Assembly: GCA_903861715.1 (NCBI GenBank)
Contig: CAIOVI010000011.1
Span: 1-41,957 of the forward strand
Origin: an uncultured bacterium
GTDB lineage: Bacteria > Patescibacteriota > Minisyncoccia > Moranbacterales > GWC2-37-73
Reading direction: 5' to 3'
DNA length: 41,957 bases
Shown: in pieces, positions 23,044 to 33,354 of the stretch
Position numbering within the stretch: position 1 is the first letter of the stretch
How the letters are laid out: every line of letters starts with the position of its first letter
Notes under the pieces: generated by a model
Database searches by the model: none
Seen by the model: only the letters and a program-made list of their open reading frames with translations
What the model was told of the DNA's origin: nothing
Made by a program: the position numbers and the translations under genes

Positions 23044-23065
23044 TTTTTTGTTTTTAAATTATAAT
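23037..23065 (+). promoter_or_regulatory. dnaJ promoter overlapped by CIRCE
   Basis: TTGCTA (23037-23042), exact 17-nt spacer, TATAAT (23060-23065). HrcA bound at CIRCE would block the -35. Confidence 0.7.
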
Positions 23066-23305
23066 GATTAAGCTGAAGTATTGCTCGTAAATGTTCTTTA
23101 TCCTTACGGGGCTGTTTAAGATTTTAGGACTTATGTGCCTGCTTTCAAATTCCTAGAGCGTATGCTCTTTGCTAAGCAAGCTGCTCCTGGTCTACTTCAA
23201 GTATCTCTTGCTTTAGTTGACGTATGGTGACAAGGCAAGTCACTTTTAAGTGAAAAAGAAAAAGTTTGCTCGCTCAGATTAAAAATATTAAATGTAACTA
23301 AACAT

Positions 23306-24409
23306 ATGGCAAAGGATTTATACGAAACCCTAGGCGTTAGCAAGGGCGCCTCGGATGATGAAATCAAAAAGGCTTATCGCAAGCTGGCGCACAAACATCA
23401 TCCCGACAAAGCTGGTGGCAACACTGAAAAATTCAAAGAAATCAACGCTGCCTATCAGGTGCTTTCCGACAAAGAAAAGCGCAGTCAATATGATCAATAT
23501 GGTCAAACTTTTGAACAAGCGCAAAGAGGCGGTGGCGGTGGCCAAGGCTTTGGGGGATTTTCTTCGCAAGGTTTCGATTTCTCTGGTTTTCAGCAAGGTG
23601 GAGAATTTTCTGGCGGTTTTGAAGATATTTTTTCGGATATTTTTGGCGGTGGCGGCGGTCGCGGAAGAAGTTCTCAGAGGGCTGGTCGTGATATTCAAAT
23701 TGACGCTGAAATAAGTTTTGAAGAAATGGTTCATGGCGCTCATCGAGAAGTTTCCCTTTTGCGAAGAATGGTTTGTGATCTGTGCCGTGGCACTGGGGGA
23801 GAACCTGGCGCCAAAGAGGAGACTTGCCACACGTGTAAAGGTTCGGGTCAAATCAGACAAACGGTGCAAAGTTTTTTTGGCAGTTTTGTGCAAGCCTCGA
23901 CTTGTCCAACTTGTTTGGGAGCTGGCAAAACCTATGCCAAAAAATGTCACAAATGCGGCGGCGATGGCCGTGTGCGCGAGCAACAATCCATTGCTTTCGA
24001 CATTCCAGCAGGAATTTCCAATGGTCAAACAATTTCCCTGCAAGGTCAAGGTGAAGCAGGCGAGCGAGGTTCGCAAAATGGCGATCTTTTTGTCAACGTT
24101 CACGTCAAGCAGCATAATCTTTTTGAAAGAAAAGGCAACGACATCTTGTCGACTGAGCACATTTCTTTTTCGCAAGCCGTGTTGGGTGACAAAGTGAGCG
24201 TGCGCACGATTGATGAAAAACTCAGCATCAAAATTCCAGCCGGCACTCAATCAGGCGAAACTTTTCGCATCAAAGACAAAGGCATCCCGCAACTTGGTCG
24301 CTCAAGCGTGCGCGGTCATCAACTGGTGAAAATTGTCGTTGACGTGCCCAAGAATTTAAGTCGTGAGCAGAAGAAACTTTTGGAAGAGCTAAAAAATACT
24401 GGGCTCTGA
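23306..24409 (+). CDS. dnaJ: Chaperone DnaJ (Hsp40)
   Basis: DnaJ delivers unfolded clients to DnaK and stimulates its ATPase. The 367-residue product has the J domain with HPD ([10 protein letters not shown]), a Gly/Phe region ([16 protein letters not shown]), four CxxCxGxG zinc repeats ([32 protein letters not shown]) and the C-terminal client-binding domains. It is full length. It stands alone without grpE or dnaK, behind a CIRCE operator about 260 nt upstream, and ends in a terminator at 24511-24536. Confidence 0.97.
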   Translation: MAKDLYETLGVSKGASDDEIKKAYRKLAHKHHPDKAGGNTEKFKEINAAYQVLSDKEKRSQYDQYGQTFEQAQRGGGGGQGFGGFSSQGFDFSGFQQGGEFSGGFEDIFSDIFGGGGGRGRSSQRAGRDIQIDAEISFEEMVHGAHREVSLLRRMVCDLCRGTGGEPGAKEETCHTCKGSGQIRQTVQSFFGSFVQASTCPTCLGAGKTYAKKCHKCGGDGRVREQQSIAFDIPAGISNGQTISLQGQGEAGERGSQNGDLFVNVHVKQHNLFERKGNDILSTEHISFSQAVLGDKVSVRTIDEKLSIKIPAGTQSGETFRIKDKGIPQLGRSSVRGHQLVKIVVDVPKNLSREQKKLLEELKNTGL

Positions 24410-24510
24410 AATTGTTAGATTGTTATATTGCTAAGAACCCACAAGTCTACAAATTTGCTACCCGCCTACCGTCGAGGCAGGCAAATCTACAAATAAAAAT
24501 GCAAAAAAAG

Positions 24511-24536
24511 AAACGGGCAATTTTGCTCGTTTTTTG
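24511..24536 (+). terminator. Intrinsic terminator after dnaJ
   Basis: AAACGGGCAA (24511-24520) pairs with TTGCTCGTTT (24523-24532) through one G-T pair, followed by a T run. Confidence 0.75.
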
Positions 24537-24672
24537 GTTGGTTAGAATGATATCAATTGGTTGTATCAATAGGCTTTTCAAAGAAGGGAAATTGGAGTAA
24601 AATAAAGATGTTATTTAGTAAGCTTTACTGCTTAGCAAGCTGTTGTTATAAAAAATAGTCTATATCTAAAAC

Positions 24673-26694
24673 ATGAGTAAATACAAGGATTTATCTAAAG
24701 AAGAACTCCTAAAGCTGATTGAAAAGCAGGAGGCGGAATTGAAGTCAAAGAAATATGGCTTAGTTTGGGATGCCGAAAGGGAACCTGAGCAAGTTGTTTT
24801 GGATTGCGAAAGCAATTTGCCGGTTTTGAAAAGAGTTAAGGGCAAAGAAATTAAAACCAATGATGAGCAGGATAATATCTTGATTGAAGGTGATAATTAT
24901 CACGCGCTGACAGTTTTGAATTATACGCACAAGGAAAAAATTGATGTGATTTATATTGATCCGCCTTATAACACAGGAAATAAAGATTTTGTATATAATG
25001 ATCGTTACGTGGACAAGGAAGACGGATACCGGCATAGCAAGTGGCTGAATTTTATGGAGAAGCGACTTAACCTTGCAAAAAATCTGCTCAAAGAAACAGG
25101 CGTGATTTTTATTTCCATTGATGATAATGAAGTCGCCCAACTTAAAATGCTTTGTGATAAAATTTTTGGGGAGGATAATTTCATTGCTCAAATAGTCTGG
25201 CAGAAAAAATATGCTGCAAGTAATGATAGCAAAACAATTGCAAGTGTTCATGAATATATATTATGTTACACAGTAAGTATTAACGGGTGGAAACCAAAAC
25301 TATTTAAACGATCTGATGACTTAAACGCGAAGTATAAAAATCCAGACAATGATATCCGAGGTGATTGGTATGCTACAAATTTATCTGTAAAAACTTTTTC
25401 AGTAAAAAATTATTACGAAATAATTTCTCCTAACGGAAACAAATTTTTACCACCACCTACTAGGTGCTGGGTATTTTCTAAAGAAAAATATAAAGAATTA
25501 TTGGAAGATAATAGAATTACTTTTGGGAAAAATGGAAATACAAGACCATATTTAAAAACTTTTTTATCAGAAGTACAGCAAGGTGTTGTTCCTGATACAT
25601 TATGGTTACACAAAGACGCTGGGCATAACATAGAAGCAAAGAGTTTACTAAGGTCAATGTTTGGAGATTTGAATAATCTTTTCGATACGCCTAAACCAGT
25701 TAGATTAATAAAACGGATTTTAGAAATTTCAACCAAGAAAAATTCGATAGTTCTTGATTTTATGGCGGGTTCTGGAACAACTGGACAAGCAGTATTGGAA
25801 TTAAATAGTAGCGACAAGGGATCTAGAAAATTCATTCTTTGTACAAATAATGAAAATAAGATAGCCGAAGATATTTGTCAGCCAAGAATTTTAAAAGTTA
25901 TTGGTGGATATTCACCGCAAAAAAGTGAAAGAGTGATTGGTTTGGGTGGAAACTTGCAATATTTCAAAACTGATTTGGTCAAAAAAACCACGGCAGTGCA
26001 GACAAAACTTGACATAACCTCCAAGTGCACTGAGATGCTCTGCGTTAAAGAAAATATTTTCAATTTAGAAAAGGAAGTTGAAGACTGGAAGATTTTTTCG
26101 TCCAATAAAAAAGAGAAATTTTTGTGCGTTTATTATAATTTCATTGAAAAAAGTTTTGATGATTTTTTGACCGAGCTTAAAAAAATAAAGGCAGAAAAGG
26201 CTGTCTATATTTTTTCTTTGTCGGATGAGCTTGATGAAGAAATCATTGCTGTGGTTGAAAATGCTAGCCTTGAGGCTATCCCGCAAAAGATTTTGAAAGT
26301 TTATGAAGAATGGGTCAAAAAAAATGTGCCAATGCGGAGTGACTTGATTTTGTTGGAATTCCAAAGGGCAAAGGAGAGAATTTTTGATCAAAAAGACAAG
26401 GAGGAAGGCGCACGGTTGCTCAGGATTGTTTTGGAAAAAACAATTGTCAAAATTTCTCAGCAAAATGGGGTTGAATTTCTGAAAGAAAATGCTAAAGGTG
26501 AAAAGACTTCAATTTTGAATGACAAACTGAAAGGTAAAAACATTTTTTCCAAAGTGCAGTGGGAGGAAAACAAAACCTTTTTGGCGATTGGAAATTATGC
26601 AGCTCATGGGGAATATGATCAATACGAGCTTGAGCAGGTGAAAAATTTCTATAAGCACGTCCAAGCTTTGTTAAGCAAATTTAACCTAGAATAA
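24673..26694 (+). CDS. mod: Type III restriction-modification methyltransferase (Mod)
   Basis: The 673-residue beta-class N6-adenine (or N4-cytosine) methyltransferase has DPPYN (96-100) in motif IV before FMAGSGTTGQA (363-) in motif I, the order typical of type III Mod. The region between them (about residues 165-360) is the target recognition domain. Its codons are visibly more A/T-rich (many TTA Leu, ATA, AGA) than the flanks, as if exchanged. The C-terminal extension ends NYAAHGEYDQYELEQVK, a helical segment of unknown role. The stop is 1 nt before the Res start. Mod sets the sequence specificity of the complex and protects host DNA. Confidence 0.93.
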   Translation: MSKYKDLSKEELLKLIEKQEAELKSKKYGLVWDAEREPEQVVLDCESNLPVLKRVKGKEIKTNDEQDNILIEGDNYHALTVLNYTHKEKIDVIYIDPPYNTGNKDFVYNDRYVDKEDGYRHSKWLNFMEKRLNLAKNLLKETGVIFISIDDNEVAQLKMLCDKIFGEDNFIAQIVWQKKYAASNDSKTIASVHEYILCYTVSINGWKPKLFKRSDDLNAKYKNPDNDIRGDWYATNLSVKTFSVKNYYEIISPNGNKFLPPPTRCWVFSKEKYKELLEDNRITFGKNGNTRPYLKTFLSEVQQGVVPDTLWLHKDAGHNIEAKSLLRSMFGDLNNLFDTPKPVRLIKRILEISTKKNSIVLDFMAGSGTTGQAVLELNSSDKGSRKFILCTNNENKIAEDICQPRILKVIGGYSPQKSERVIGLGGNLQYFKTDLVKKTTAVQTKLDITSKCTEMLCVKENIFNLEKEVEDWKIFSSNKKEKFLCVYYNFIEKSFDDFLTELKKIKAEKAVYIFSLSDELDEEIIAVVENASLEAIPQKILKVYEEWVKKNVPMRSDLILLEFQRAKERIFDQKDKEEGARLLRIVLEKTIVKISQQNGVEFLKENAKGEKTSILNDKLKGKNIFSKVQWEENKTFLAIGNYAAHGEYDQYELEQVKNFYKHVQALLSKFNLE

Positions 26695-26695
26695 T

Positions 26696-29086
26696 ATGTC
26701 ATCTATTCAATTAAAAAAATATCAAGAAACTGCTGTTGAAAAAATCATTGTCAAAACCAAAGAGGTCTTTGAGCGCAAAGAGGTCTCAACTTCAGATGAC
26801 AAAATTATTATTTTCAAAGCCCCGACGGGAAGTGGCAAGACTTTCATGATGGCTGAGTATATTTTTCAGCTCATCAAGGAGATGGAAAATAAAAGAGAAT
26901 TCAGTATGTGTTTTCTTTGGGTTAGTATTGGCAAGGGGGAATTGCACAAGCAAAGTTATCGTGCACTGAAAAAAAACTTCGGTCCTTTTCCAAATGTTTC
27001 TTTGCTGGAAGAAAAATATTTTGGCTCACTGCGAACAATTGAAAATAATGATGTAGTGGTGGTTAATTGGGAAAAATTAAGAGCCAAAAACAATCAAACA
27101 GGAGAGTGGAAAAATGTTTTAATGAAAGACAAAGAGACAGTTAATTTTCGTGAACTTGTGGAAAACACAAAAAAGAATGGCACGAAAATAGTAATGATTA
27201 TTGACGAAAGCCATAGTGGCGCAACTAGCGAACGAGCGAATGAACTTCGTGAGATTATTGATAGTGACGTGATTGTGGAAATGAGCGCCACGCCCATTTT
27301 GCTAGACGGAAAACACGATAGCCGTCTGGTTGAGGTATCTGCAAATGAAGTGATTGATGAAGGCATGATTAAAAAAGAAATCATCGTTAATGAAAACATT
27401 GATGAAATCGCTGAGGATGAAATAACTTCGCAAGACTTGGTTTTGGAGGCTAGTTATCGCAAGAGATTAGAACTTGTGAAAATGTATGAAAAAGAAAAAG
27501 CCAATGTTAATCCCTTGGTCTTGATTCAAATTCCAACAGGAGAACAAGGTAATGAAAAAAGAAAACGTATTGAAAAGTTTTTGGCAGAAAAAGACATTGC
27601 ACTAGATAATGGAAAATTAGCGGTCTGGCTGAGTGAGGAAAAAGTGAATTTAGAAATCCTCGAAAATAATGTCAGTGGAGTGGAATTTCTTATTTTCAAG
27701 CAAGCCATTGATACTGGTTGGGATTGCCCAAGAGCCCAAATTTTGGTGAAATTTCGAGAATCGCACAGTGAAACTTTTGAGCTGCAAACAGTGGGTAGGA
27801 TTTTGAGAATGCCGGAGGCAAAACATTATCAAGATGACAATTTAAACAAAGCCTTTATTTATACCAATATAAATCCTGAAAATTTGGAATTCAAGGGGAA
27901 GGATTTGACGATTAAAAATGCAATCAAATCAATTCTCGTAAAACGCTCTGAGGCTTATCAGACCTTGAAATTGAGATCATATTATCGAAACAGAGTTGAT
28001 TTTGGTGACTTAACGCTCGGTTTTCATGAAGTGTTGGAGAATGTTCTTTGTGCAAAATTTGAAATTGAAAAAAATAAATTTGATTTTAATTTTGCTGAAA
28101 AAAATAAACAACAACTTAGCAAAAAAATAAATCTTAGTGGCTTGGAAAATAAATCTGAAATAATTTTAAACAACAAGATAGATGCAAAATTATTTGATGG
28201 ATTGGACAAAGAAAAAATTATTCAGAGTGAAAATTTTCAAGTTTATTTATCGGAAGACGATAAGGATGCACTTTTTGAAAATTTGATAAAAATGAATCTC
28301 AATGGTTTTGCTCCAAAAAGATCGATGTCAATTTTTATGGGAGCAATTTTTAGTTGGTTCAAGAAATATCTAGGTATCACTCGTTTTGATAATGGAACAA
28401 TTTTTATTCAGAATATTATTTTGAATAATATCGAAGTGTTTGATCAGCTTTTTGATGAAGCGGTGCTTCAATATAGACCTGTAAAAAATGAAGAAATAAA
28501 AAGAAAAATAAAGGAAGTTGAACAATGGAATGAGCAGTGGGAGATTGCCCAGAGCAGAAATTATAATCCAGACAATTATAAACCTTTTGATTTTAGTCTC
28601 TCGCTATATCAAAGACCAACTGAAAAAAAAGCTTATCTCAATTTTGACAGCGAAATTGAAAGAGAATTTGTGGAATTTTTGGAAGAAAATAAAGATAAAA
28701 TTTCTTGGTGGTGGCAAAATGGCAATGAGCATATGGCGCTTAATTTTGGAATCAAATACGGTTTGGGTTCAACTTTTCAGCCAGATTTTTTAGTGTCGCT
28801 TAAAAATGGAAAAATTGGAATTTTCGATACTAAGGCTAGCGGATATAATGAAGGCGACAATAAAGTAAAATCTGAAGCTTTGCAAAAATACATCAAAGAA
28901 GAAAATGAAAAAAATAAAAAAGAAAAAATCTTTGGTGGACTTGTTATTAAGAGTGGGGAACACTTCAGAATCAATAGTGATCTGGAATATGAATCATTTA
29001 AAATGGCAGATGGAGTAAGAGAGAGTTTTGCTAAATATGGATATGCGAAGGAAGGCAAGAAGGGATGGCCCTATTTAGAATTTTAA
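26696..29086 (+). CDS. res: Type III restriction enzyme Res subunit (helicase-nuclease)
   Basis: The 796-residue SF2 translocase has Walker A APTGSGKT (42-49), DESH (170-173), SATP (197-200), and motif VI QTVGRILRMPE. A C-terminal PD-(D/E)xK nuclease shows TFQPDFLVSLKNGKIGIFDT followed by KASG. It cleaves DNA with Mod when unmethylated sites meet. All motifs are intact, so the system is probably active. Coupled to mod with a 1-nt gap. Confidence 0.93.
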   Translation: MSSIQLKKYQETAVEKIIVKTKEVFERKEVSTSDDKIIIFKAPTGSGKTFMMAEYIFQLIKEMENKREFSMCFLWVSIGKGELHKQSYRALKKNFGPFPNVSLLEEKYFGSLRTIENNDVVVVNWEKLRAKNNQTGEWKNVLMKDKETVNFRELVENTKKNGTKIVMIIDESHSGATSERANELREIIDSDVIVEMSATPILLDGKHDSRLVEVSANEVIDEGMIKKEIIVNENIDEIAEDEITSQDLVLEASYRKRLELVKMYEKEKANVNPLVLIQIPTGEQGNEKRKRIEKFLAEKDIALDNGKLAVWLSEEKVNLEILENNVSGVEFLIFKQAIDTGWDCPRAQILVKFRESHSETFELQTVGRILRMPEAKHYQDDNLNKAFIYTNINPENLEFKGKDLTIKNAIKSILVKRSEAYQTLKLRSYYRNRVDFGDLTLGFHEVLENVLCAKFEIEKNKFDFNFAEKNKQQLSKKINLSGLENKSEIILNNKIDAKLFDGLDKEKIIQSENFQVYLSEDDKDALFENLIKMNLNGFAPKRSMSIFMGAIFSWFKKYLGITRFDNGTIFIQNIILNNIEVFDQLFDEAVLQYRPVKNEEIKRKIKEVEQWNEQWEIAQSRNYNPDNYKPFDFSLSLYQRPTEKKAYLNFDSEIEREFVEFLEENKDKISWWWQNGNEHMALNFGIKYGLGSTFQPDFLVSLKNGKIGIFDTKASGYNEGDNKVKSEALQKYIKEENEKNKKEKIFGGLVIKSGEHFRINSDLEYESFKMADGVRESFAKYGYAKEGKKGWPYLEF

Positions 29087-29134
29087 TTACAAGTTTAAAT
29101 GATATCAATGGTAAAAATATAAAAACAAACAAAC

Positions 29135-31204
29135 ATGAACAACAAAAAAATGGAAAATTTGTTTGCGCCGCAGTCGATTGCGATTGTAGGAGCTTCCAAC
29201 AAAAAAGGCAAGATTGGCACCGTCTTGGTAAACAACATAACTAAGTTGGGTTATCAAGGCAAGGTGTATTTTGTAAATCCATCGTATAAGATGATAGGCT
29301 TGAAAAAATGCTATCAAGCTTTGACGGAAATTCCGAAAGAAGTTGAGTTGGCAATTTTGGCCATTCCAGCTAAGTTTGTTTGTGAAACCATCGAGCAAGC
29401 TTCAGGAAAAGTCAAGAATTTCATCATCATCTCTGCGGGCTTTTCAGAAACTGGAACGGCTGGGAAAAAAATGGAAGAAAAAATTGAAAAGTTGGCCCGC
29501 GAAAAAGGTCTGCATATTTTGGGACCGAATTGTTTGGGCTTCATTGCGCCGCCTGTCAAGCTTAACGCTTCTTTCGCCACTGGCCTGCCAAGCGCTGGCA
29601 ACATTGCTTTTGTTTCGCAGTCTGGCGCCTTGGCGGTGGCTTTGATGGACAAAGCTAAAAAAGAACATTTGGCTTTTTCGAAAATCATTTCCGTTGGCAA
29701 CAAAATGCAAATTTCCGAATCAGAGCTGATTGAATATTTGGGCAATGACGAACAAACGAAAGTGATCGGACTTTATTTGGAAGGCATTAAAGATGGCCAA
29801 AAATTTCTCAAAGTGGCCAGTCAAGTTTCTCTGAAAAAGCCGATTGTGATTTTGAAGGCTGGCAAAACTGCCAAGACTCAAGTTGCGATTGCTTCGCATA
29901 CTGGCGCTTTGGCCGGCAGTGATGAAATCATGGACGTGGCTTTTGAAAAAGCTGGCGTCATCAGAGCCAATGATTTGGATGAATTTTTGAATTTATTGAA
30001 ATTGCTGAGCAATTATGCTGCCCCAAAAAGTTCAACCTGCGCGGTCATCACCAATGCGGGAGGCGCGGGAGTTTTGGCCACTGACGCTTTTAAAGATAAA
30101 CAAATAACCTTGGCTGAAATTTCTGCAATTGCAAAAAAGAAACTTAGAAAAATTTTGCCGTCCGAATCTTCAGTTGAAAATCCTATTGATCTTTTGGGCG
30201 ACGCGCAAGAGGATCGCTATCAAGCAGCCTTGGAACTTTTGCACCAAGAAAAAATTGAAAATGTTTTTTGCTTGCTGACTCCACAGGGCCAAACCAGAGT
30301 TGCCAAAATTGCTACGACTATTGTTGCGCAAGCCCAAAAAAGAGGTTTGGATATAGTTCCTGTTTTTATTGGGGGCGAGAAAATTGTTGGGGCGCTGGAT
30401 ATTTTTATCAAAAATAAGTTGGTTAATTTTGCCACGCCGGAAGCGGCCATAGGAGCATTGGAAAAATATCGCATCTGGCAGCAGTTTAGGGAAAATAACT
30501 CAAAAGTTTCTGTGTTAAAAATTGATAGCCAAAGAAAAAGTCTCTCGCAAGAAATCATCAAAAAAGCCATTACTGAAAAACGCAAAGCGCTTTCTTTCGC
30601 TGACGGCGCCAGTGTGATGGAGCTTTATGGCATTGCGGCCATTGCGCACAGTGACGTGACGGCCGAAAATATTCAGAGTTTGACCATTGGTTTTCCGTTG
30701 GCTTTGAAAGTTGATTCGGACACGATTTTGCACAAAACTGATCAAGGCGGTCTGCGCTTAGGAATTAAAAACGAAGAAGAGCTAAAAAAATCTTTTAGCG
30801 AAATGCAAACAGCTTTTCCAGGCGAGAAAATTATTGCGCAAGCTCAGGTGGACAAATTTGCCGAAATTATTTTGGGCATCAAAAAAGATCCAATTTTTGG
30901 ACCAGTAATTGTCTATGGTTTGGGTGGAATTTACACGGAAATTTTCAAATTGGTGAATTTTCTGTTGGCGCCAATGAGTTTGAAAGAAATTGAAACGCAA
31001 GTTTTGAAAAGCAAAATTGGTTTTCTTTTCAAGGGAGCTCGCGGACAAAAGGCTTGCGACGCAAAAGAATTTGCCAAAATTTTATTGGCCTTGATGAATT
31101 TTGCCCAGGAAAATCCTCAAGTAGCTGAGTTCGACATTAATCCGCTTTTTATCTATAATGATAAGCAAAGAGCATGTGCAGTTGACATTAAGATTATCTT
31201 TTAA
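29135..31204 (+). CDS. ADP-forming acetyl/acyl-CoA synthetase, alpha-beta fusion
   Basis: The 689-residue enzyme interconverts acyl-CoA + ADP + Pi with the acid + CoA + ATP, giving substrate-level ATP. It comprises a CoA-binding domain (SIAIVGASNKKGKIG, 14-28), succinyl-CoA-synthetase-like domains with SQSGALA (161-167) and the phosphorylatable His255 in ASHTGALAGSDE, and a C-terminal ATP-grasp domain (from about 490) with ILHKTDQGGLRLGI. Length equals the sum of archaeal alpha and beta subunits. Such enzymes are a common energy route in fermenting CPR bacteria. Substrate could be acetyl-CoA or another acyl-CoA. Confidence 0.92.
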   Translation: MNNKKMENLFAPQSIAIVGASNKKGKIGTVLVNNITKLGYQGKVYFVNPSYKMIGLKKCYQALTEIPKEVELAILAIPAKFVCETIEQASGKVKNFIIISAGFSETGTAGKKMEEKIEKLAREKGLHILGPNCLGFIAPPVKLNASFATGLPSAGNIAFVSQSGALAVALMDKAKKEHLAFSKIISVGNKMQISESELIEYLGNDEQTKVIGLYLEGIKDGQKFLKVASQVSLKKPIVILKAGKTAKTQVAIASHTGALAGSDEIMDVAFEKAGVIRANDLDEFLNLLKLLSNYAAPKSSTCAVITNAGGAGVLATDAFKDKQITLAEISAIAKKKLRKILPSESSVENPIDLLGDAQEDRYQAALELLHQEKIENVFCLLTPQGQTRVAKIATTIVAQAQKRGLDIVPVFIGGEKIVGALDIFIKNKLVNFATPEAAIGALEKYRIWQQFRENNSKVSVLKIDSQRKSLSQEIIKKAITEKRKALSFADGASVMELYGIAAIAHSDVTAENIQSLTIGFPLALKVDSDTILHKTDQGGLRLGIKNEEELKKSFSEMQTAFPGEKIIAQAQVDKFAEIILGIKKDPIFGPVIVYGLGGIYTEIFKLVNFLLAPMSLKEIETQVLKSKIGFLFKGARGQKACDAKEFAKILLALMNFAQENPQVAEFDINPLFIYNDKQRACAVDIKIIF

Positions 31205-31316
31205 AGATAGAACACACGGCATACAACATATAACAATATACAATACGTAACACCCAACAAAGATACTAGCATTTTGCTCCATGTTCTATGTTCCATGTTA
31301 TGTTCCAAAGACTTTT
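31205..31316. repeat. Simple ACATAACA/GTTCCATG-type repeat tract
   Basis: It is made of variants of ATAGAACAC, CATATAACA and ATGTTCCATG. Similar tracts are at 34455-34490 and 37255-37341, and inside gltX. Its ATGTTCTATG gives a spurious upstream start for recJ. Confidence 0.6.
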
Positions 31317-33023
31317 ATGGCAAAATGGCTGAACAAGGAACCCGTTGAGGTGCCCACTGATTTTTCTTCAAATTTGCATCCTTTGGTGACAAAAATTTTG
31401 TTTGCCAAGGGTTTGGCGAGTGAAAAGCAATTGCGGGAGTTCATCACCCCCGACTATCAAACGGACTGCCTTGATCCGTTTCTTTTTGTGCAAATGGAAA
31501 AAGCCGTCGAGCGAATCAGACAGGCGCGTGACCAACAAGAAAAGGTGATTATTTTTGGTGACTATGACGCCGATGGCATCACCTCCTCGGCAATTTTGAA
31601 AGAAACTTTGACTGAACTTGGAGTTGAAGCCGAGGTTTATATTCCAGACAAGCGGACAGAGGGCTATGGTCTCAATTCGTTGGCTATTGAGCTTTTCAAG
31701 CTTTCCGGGGTCAAATTGATCATCACCGTGGATTGCGGCATCACTAGCATTGCGGAAACCGAAAAAGCCAGAGAGTGTGGAATCGATGTGATCATCACCG
31801 ATCACCATCATGTTCCGGAGCAGGTTCCCAGCGCCTTGGCCATCATCAATCCTCATCAGAAAAATTGTGGCTATCCCTTCGAAGACTTGGCTGGGGTGGG
31901 CGTGGCTTTCAAAGTCGTGCAAGCAATTTTTCAGAAATTGATGCCGGAAAAAATTGGACAAACAAAATGGATGTTGGATTTGGTGTCCATTGGCACAATT
32001 GCTGATTGTGTGCCATTGATTGGTGAGAATCGTTTGTTTGTGAAATATGGCTTGATTGTGCTTTCCAAAACCAGGCGCATTGGCCTTTCGGAAATGTTCA
32101 CTGTCGGCCGAATTGTGATTGATGAAGCTGCCATTCCTGACACCAAAAAAGTTTCTTTTTATGTTGCGCCCAGAATTAATGCGGCTGGACGCATCAATCA
32201 TGCAAATTTGGCCTACAATTTGATTATCGAAAAAGATATTCTCAGAGCGCGAGATTTTGCGCTTGAATTGGAAGCCAACAATACTGAGCGTCAAAAAATC
32301 ACCAACGAAGTTGTCAGTCAAATCAGACAACTGGTGGAAACTTCTGATCAAAACAAAAAACTCATTTTTGCCGTCGGAGAGCATTTCCCAATTGGCGTGG
32401 TTGGCTTGGTGGCTGGAAAAATTGCCCAACAATACAACAAGCCCACCGCTGTTTTTCAAAAAGGTCTTGAGGTTAGCAAAGGTTCTTTTCGCAGCATTCC
32501 TCAAATCAACATCATCGAAAGCATCGGCCAGTGCAGTCAGTTTTTGATTAAATTTGGCGGGCACAGTCAGGCAGCTGGAGTTTCAGTTCAAAATGATCAA
32601 TTGGAAAATTTTCAGAAAGCCCTGGAAGAAATCATTGAAAAGCAGCTTGTTGGCATCAAGTTGGAAGCTGAAATTGTTATTGATGGGCAGGTCTTGCCAG
32701 CCGAGATTAATTTGGAATTGATTGCGGATTTGGAAAAGCTCAAGCCTTTTGGCATTGGCAATGAAGAGCCGATTTTGCTGATCAAAAATTTGATTATCAA
32801 GGAGAAGCGTTTGTTGGGCAATGAGAAAAAACACGTGAAATTTTTTCTTTCTTCGACCGAGCAGGAAAACAGAATTTTTGAAGCCATTAGTTTCAGTGGG
32901 GCTGAAAAGTTTGAAGGCCTAAAGGAAGGTGATCAAGTTGAAGTGCTCTGCAACCTCCAAAAAGACGACTGGAACGGCAACAGCAAAATCCAACTCAACG
33001 TGGTGGATATGCATATTGCTTAA
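31317..33023 (+). CDS. recJ: Single-stranded-DNA exonuclease RecJ
   Basis: RecJ degrades ssDNA 5'-3' in recombination and mismatch/base-excision repair. The 568-residue DHH/DHHA1 protein has FGDYDADGITS (motif I, 80-90), VDCGITS, TDHHHVP (DHH at 162-164), RINAAGRINHA and GGHSQAAGV. A C-terminal OB-like part follows. The ATG at 31317 is preferred; an upstream in-frame ATG (31281) lies within a simple repeat and encodes a non-homologous leader. Confidence 0.96.
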   Translation: MAKWLNKEPVEVPTDFSSNLHPLVTKILFAKGLASEKQLREFITPDYQTDCLDPFLFVQMEKAVERIRQARDQQEKVIIFGDYDADGITSSAILKETLTELGVEAEVYIPDKRTEGYGLNSLAIELFKLSGVKLIITVDCGITSIAETEKARECGIDVIITDHHHVPEQVPSALAIINPHQKNCGYPFEDLAGVGVAFKVVQAIFQKLMPEKIGQTKWMLDLVSIGTIADCVPLIGENRLFVKYGLIVLSKTRRIGLSEMFTVGRIVIDEAAIPDTKKVSFYVAPRINAAGRINHANLAYNLIIEKDILRARDFALELEANNTERQKITNEVVSQIRQLVETSDQNKKLIFAVGEHFPIGVVGLVAGKIAQQYNKPTAVFQKGLEVSKGSFRSIPQINIIESIGQCSQFLIKFGGHSQAAGVSVQNDQLENFQKALEEIIEKQLVGIKLEAEIVIDGQVLPAEINLELIADLEKLKPFGIGNEEPILLIKNLIIKEKRLLGNEKKHVKFFLSSTEQENRIFEAISFSGAEKFEGLKEGDQVEVLCNLQKDDWNGNSKIQLNVVDMHIA

Positions 33024-33354
33024 TACAAATAGTGATTATTTCGAGTTATATTCTTTGACTATGAATTGTGCAAATGTTGCATGTGAAAATTTGAAATTTT
33101 AAATTTTAAATTTGAAATTAAATCCTAAATGCTAAATGAATTAATTTTTTGAAATAATTTTTAATCTTATACCAAATCAATTAAATTAAATTGCTGTTGG
33201 TTGCAAGGAGGTTCGACCTCCCTAATGGAGGTCGAACCTCCAACGTATAGCTGTAACTAATTAAGTTTATTCTGTATTATTTAAATTCATTTTTTAATTT
33301 TAAAATTTGATATTGATTTAAAATTTCAAATTTCAAATTTAAAATTATTTTAAT
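33024..33354. other. Intergenic region with simple AT repeats and a strong hairpin
   Basis: Runs of TTTGAAATTT-type sequence lie on both sides of the palindrome at 33207-33241. No gene or structured RNA recognised. Confidence 0.6.
33207..33241. repeat. Perfect 15-bp inverted repeat, 5-nt loop
   Basis: GGAGGTTCGACCTCC and GGAGGTCGAACCTCC flank CTAAT. Each arm is itself a smaller palindrome (GGAGGT/ACCTCC), so two small hairpins or one long one can form. No T tract follows. Confidence 0.8.

Larger units (their letters stand above)
22981..23305. other. dnaJ upstream region
   Basis: It holds the CIRCE operator and promoter at its left, then about 235 nt of apparent 5' UTR. That UTR includes short hairpins such as TCACTT-TT-AAGTGA, but no recognised riboswitch or ORF. 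Confidence 0.6.

Noticed and set aside
24412-24600. 62-codon ORF after dnaJ
   Set aside because: It is made of simple CTACAAAT repeats and runs through the dnaJ terminator.
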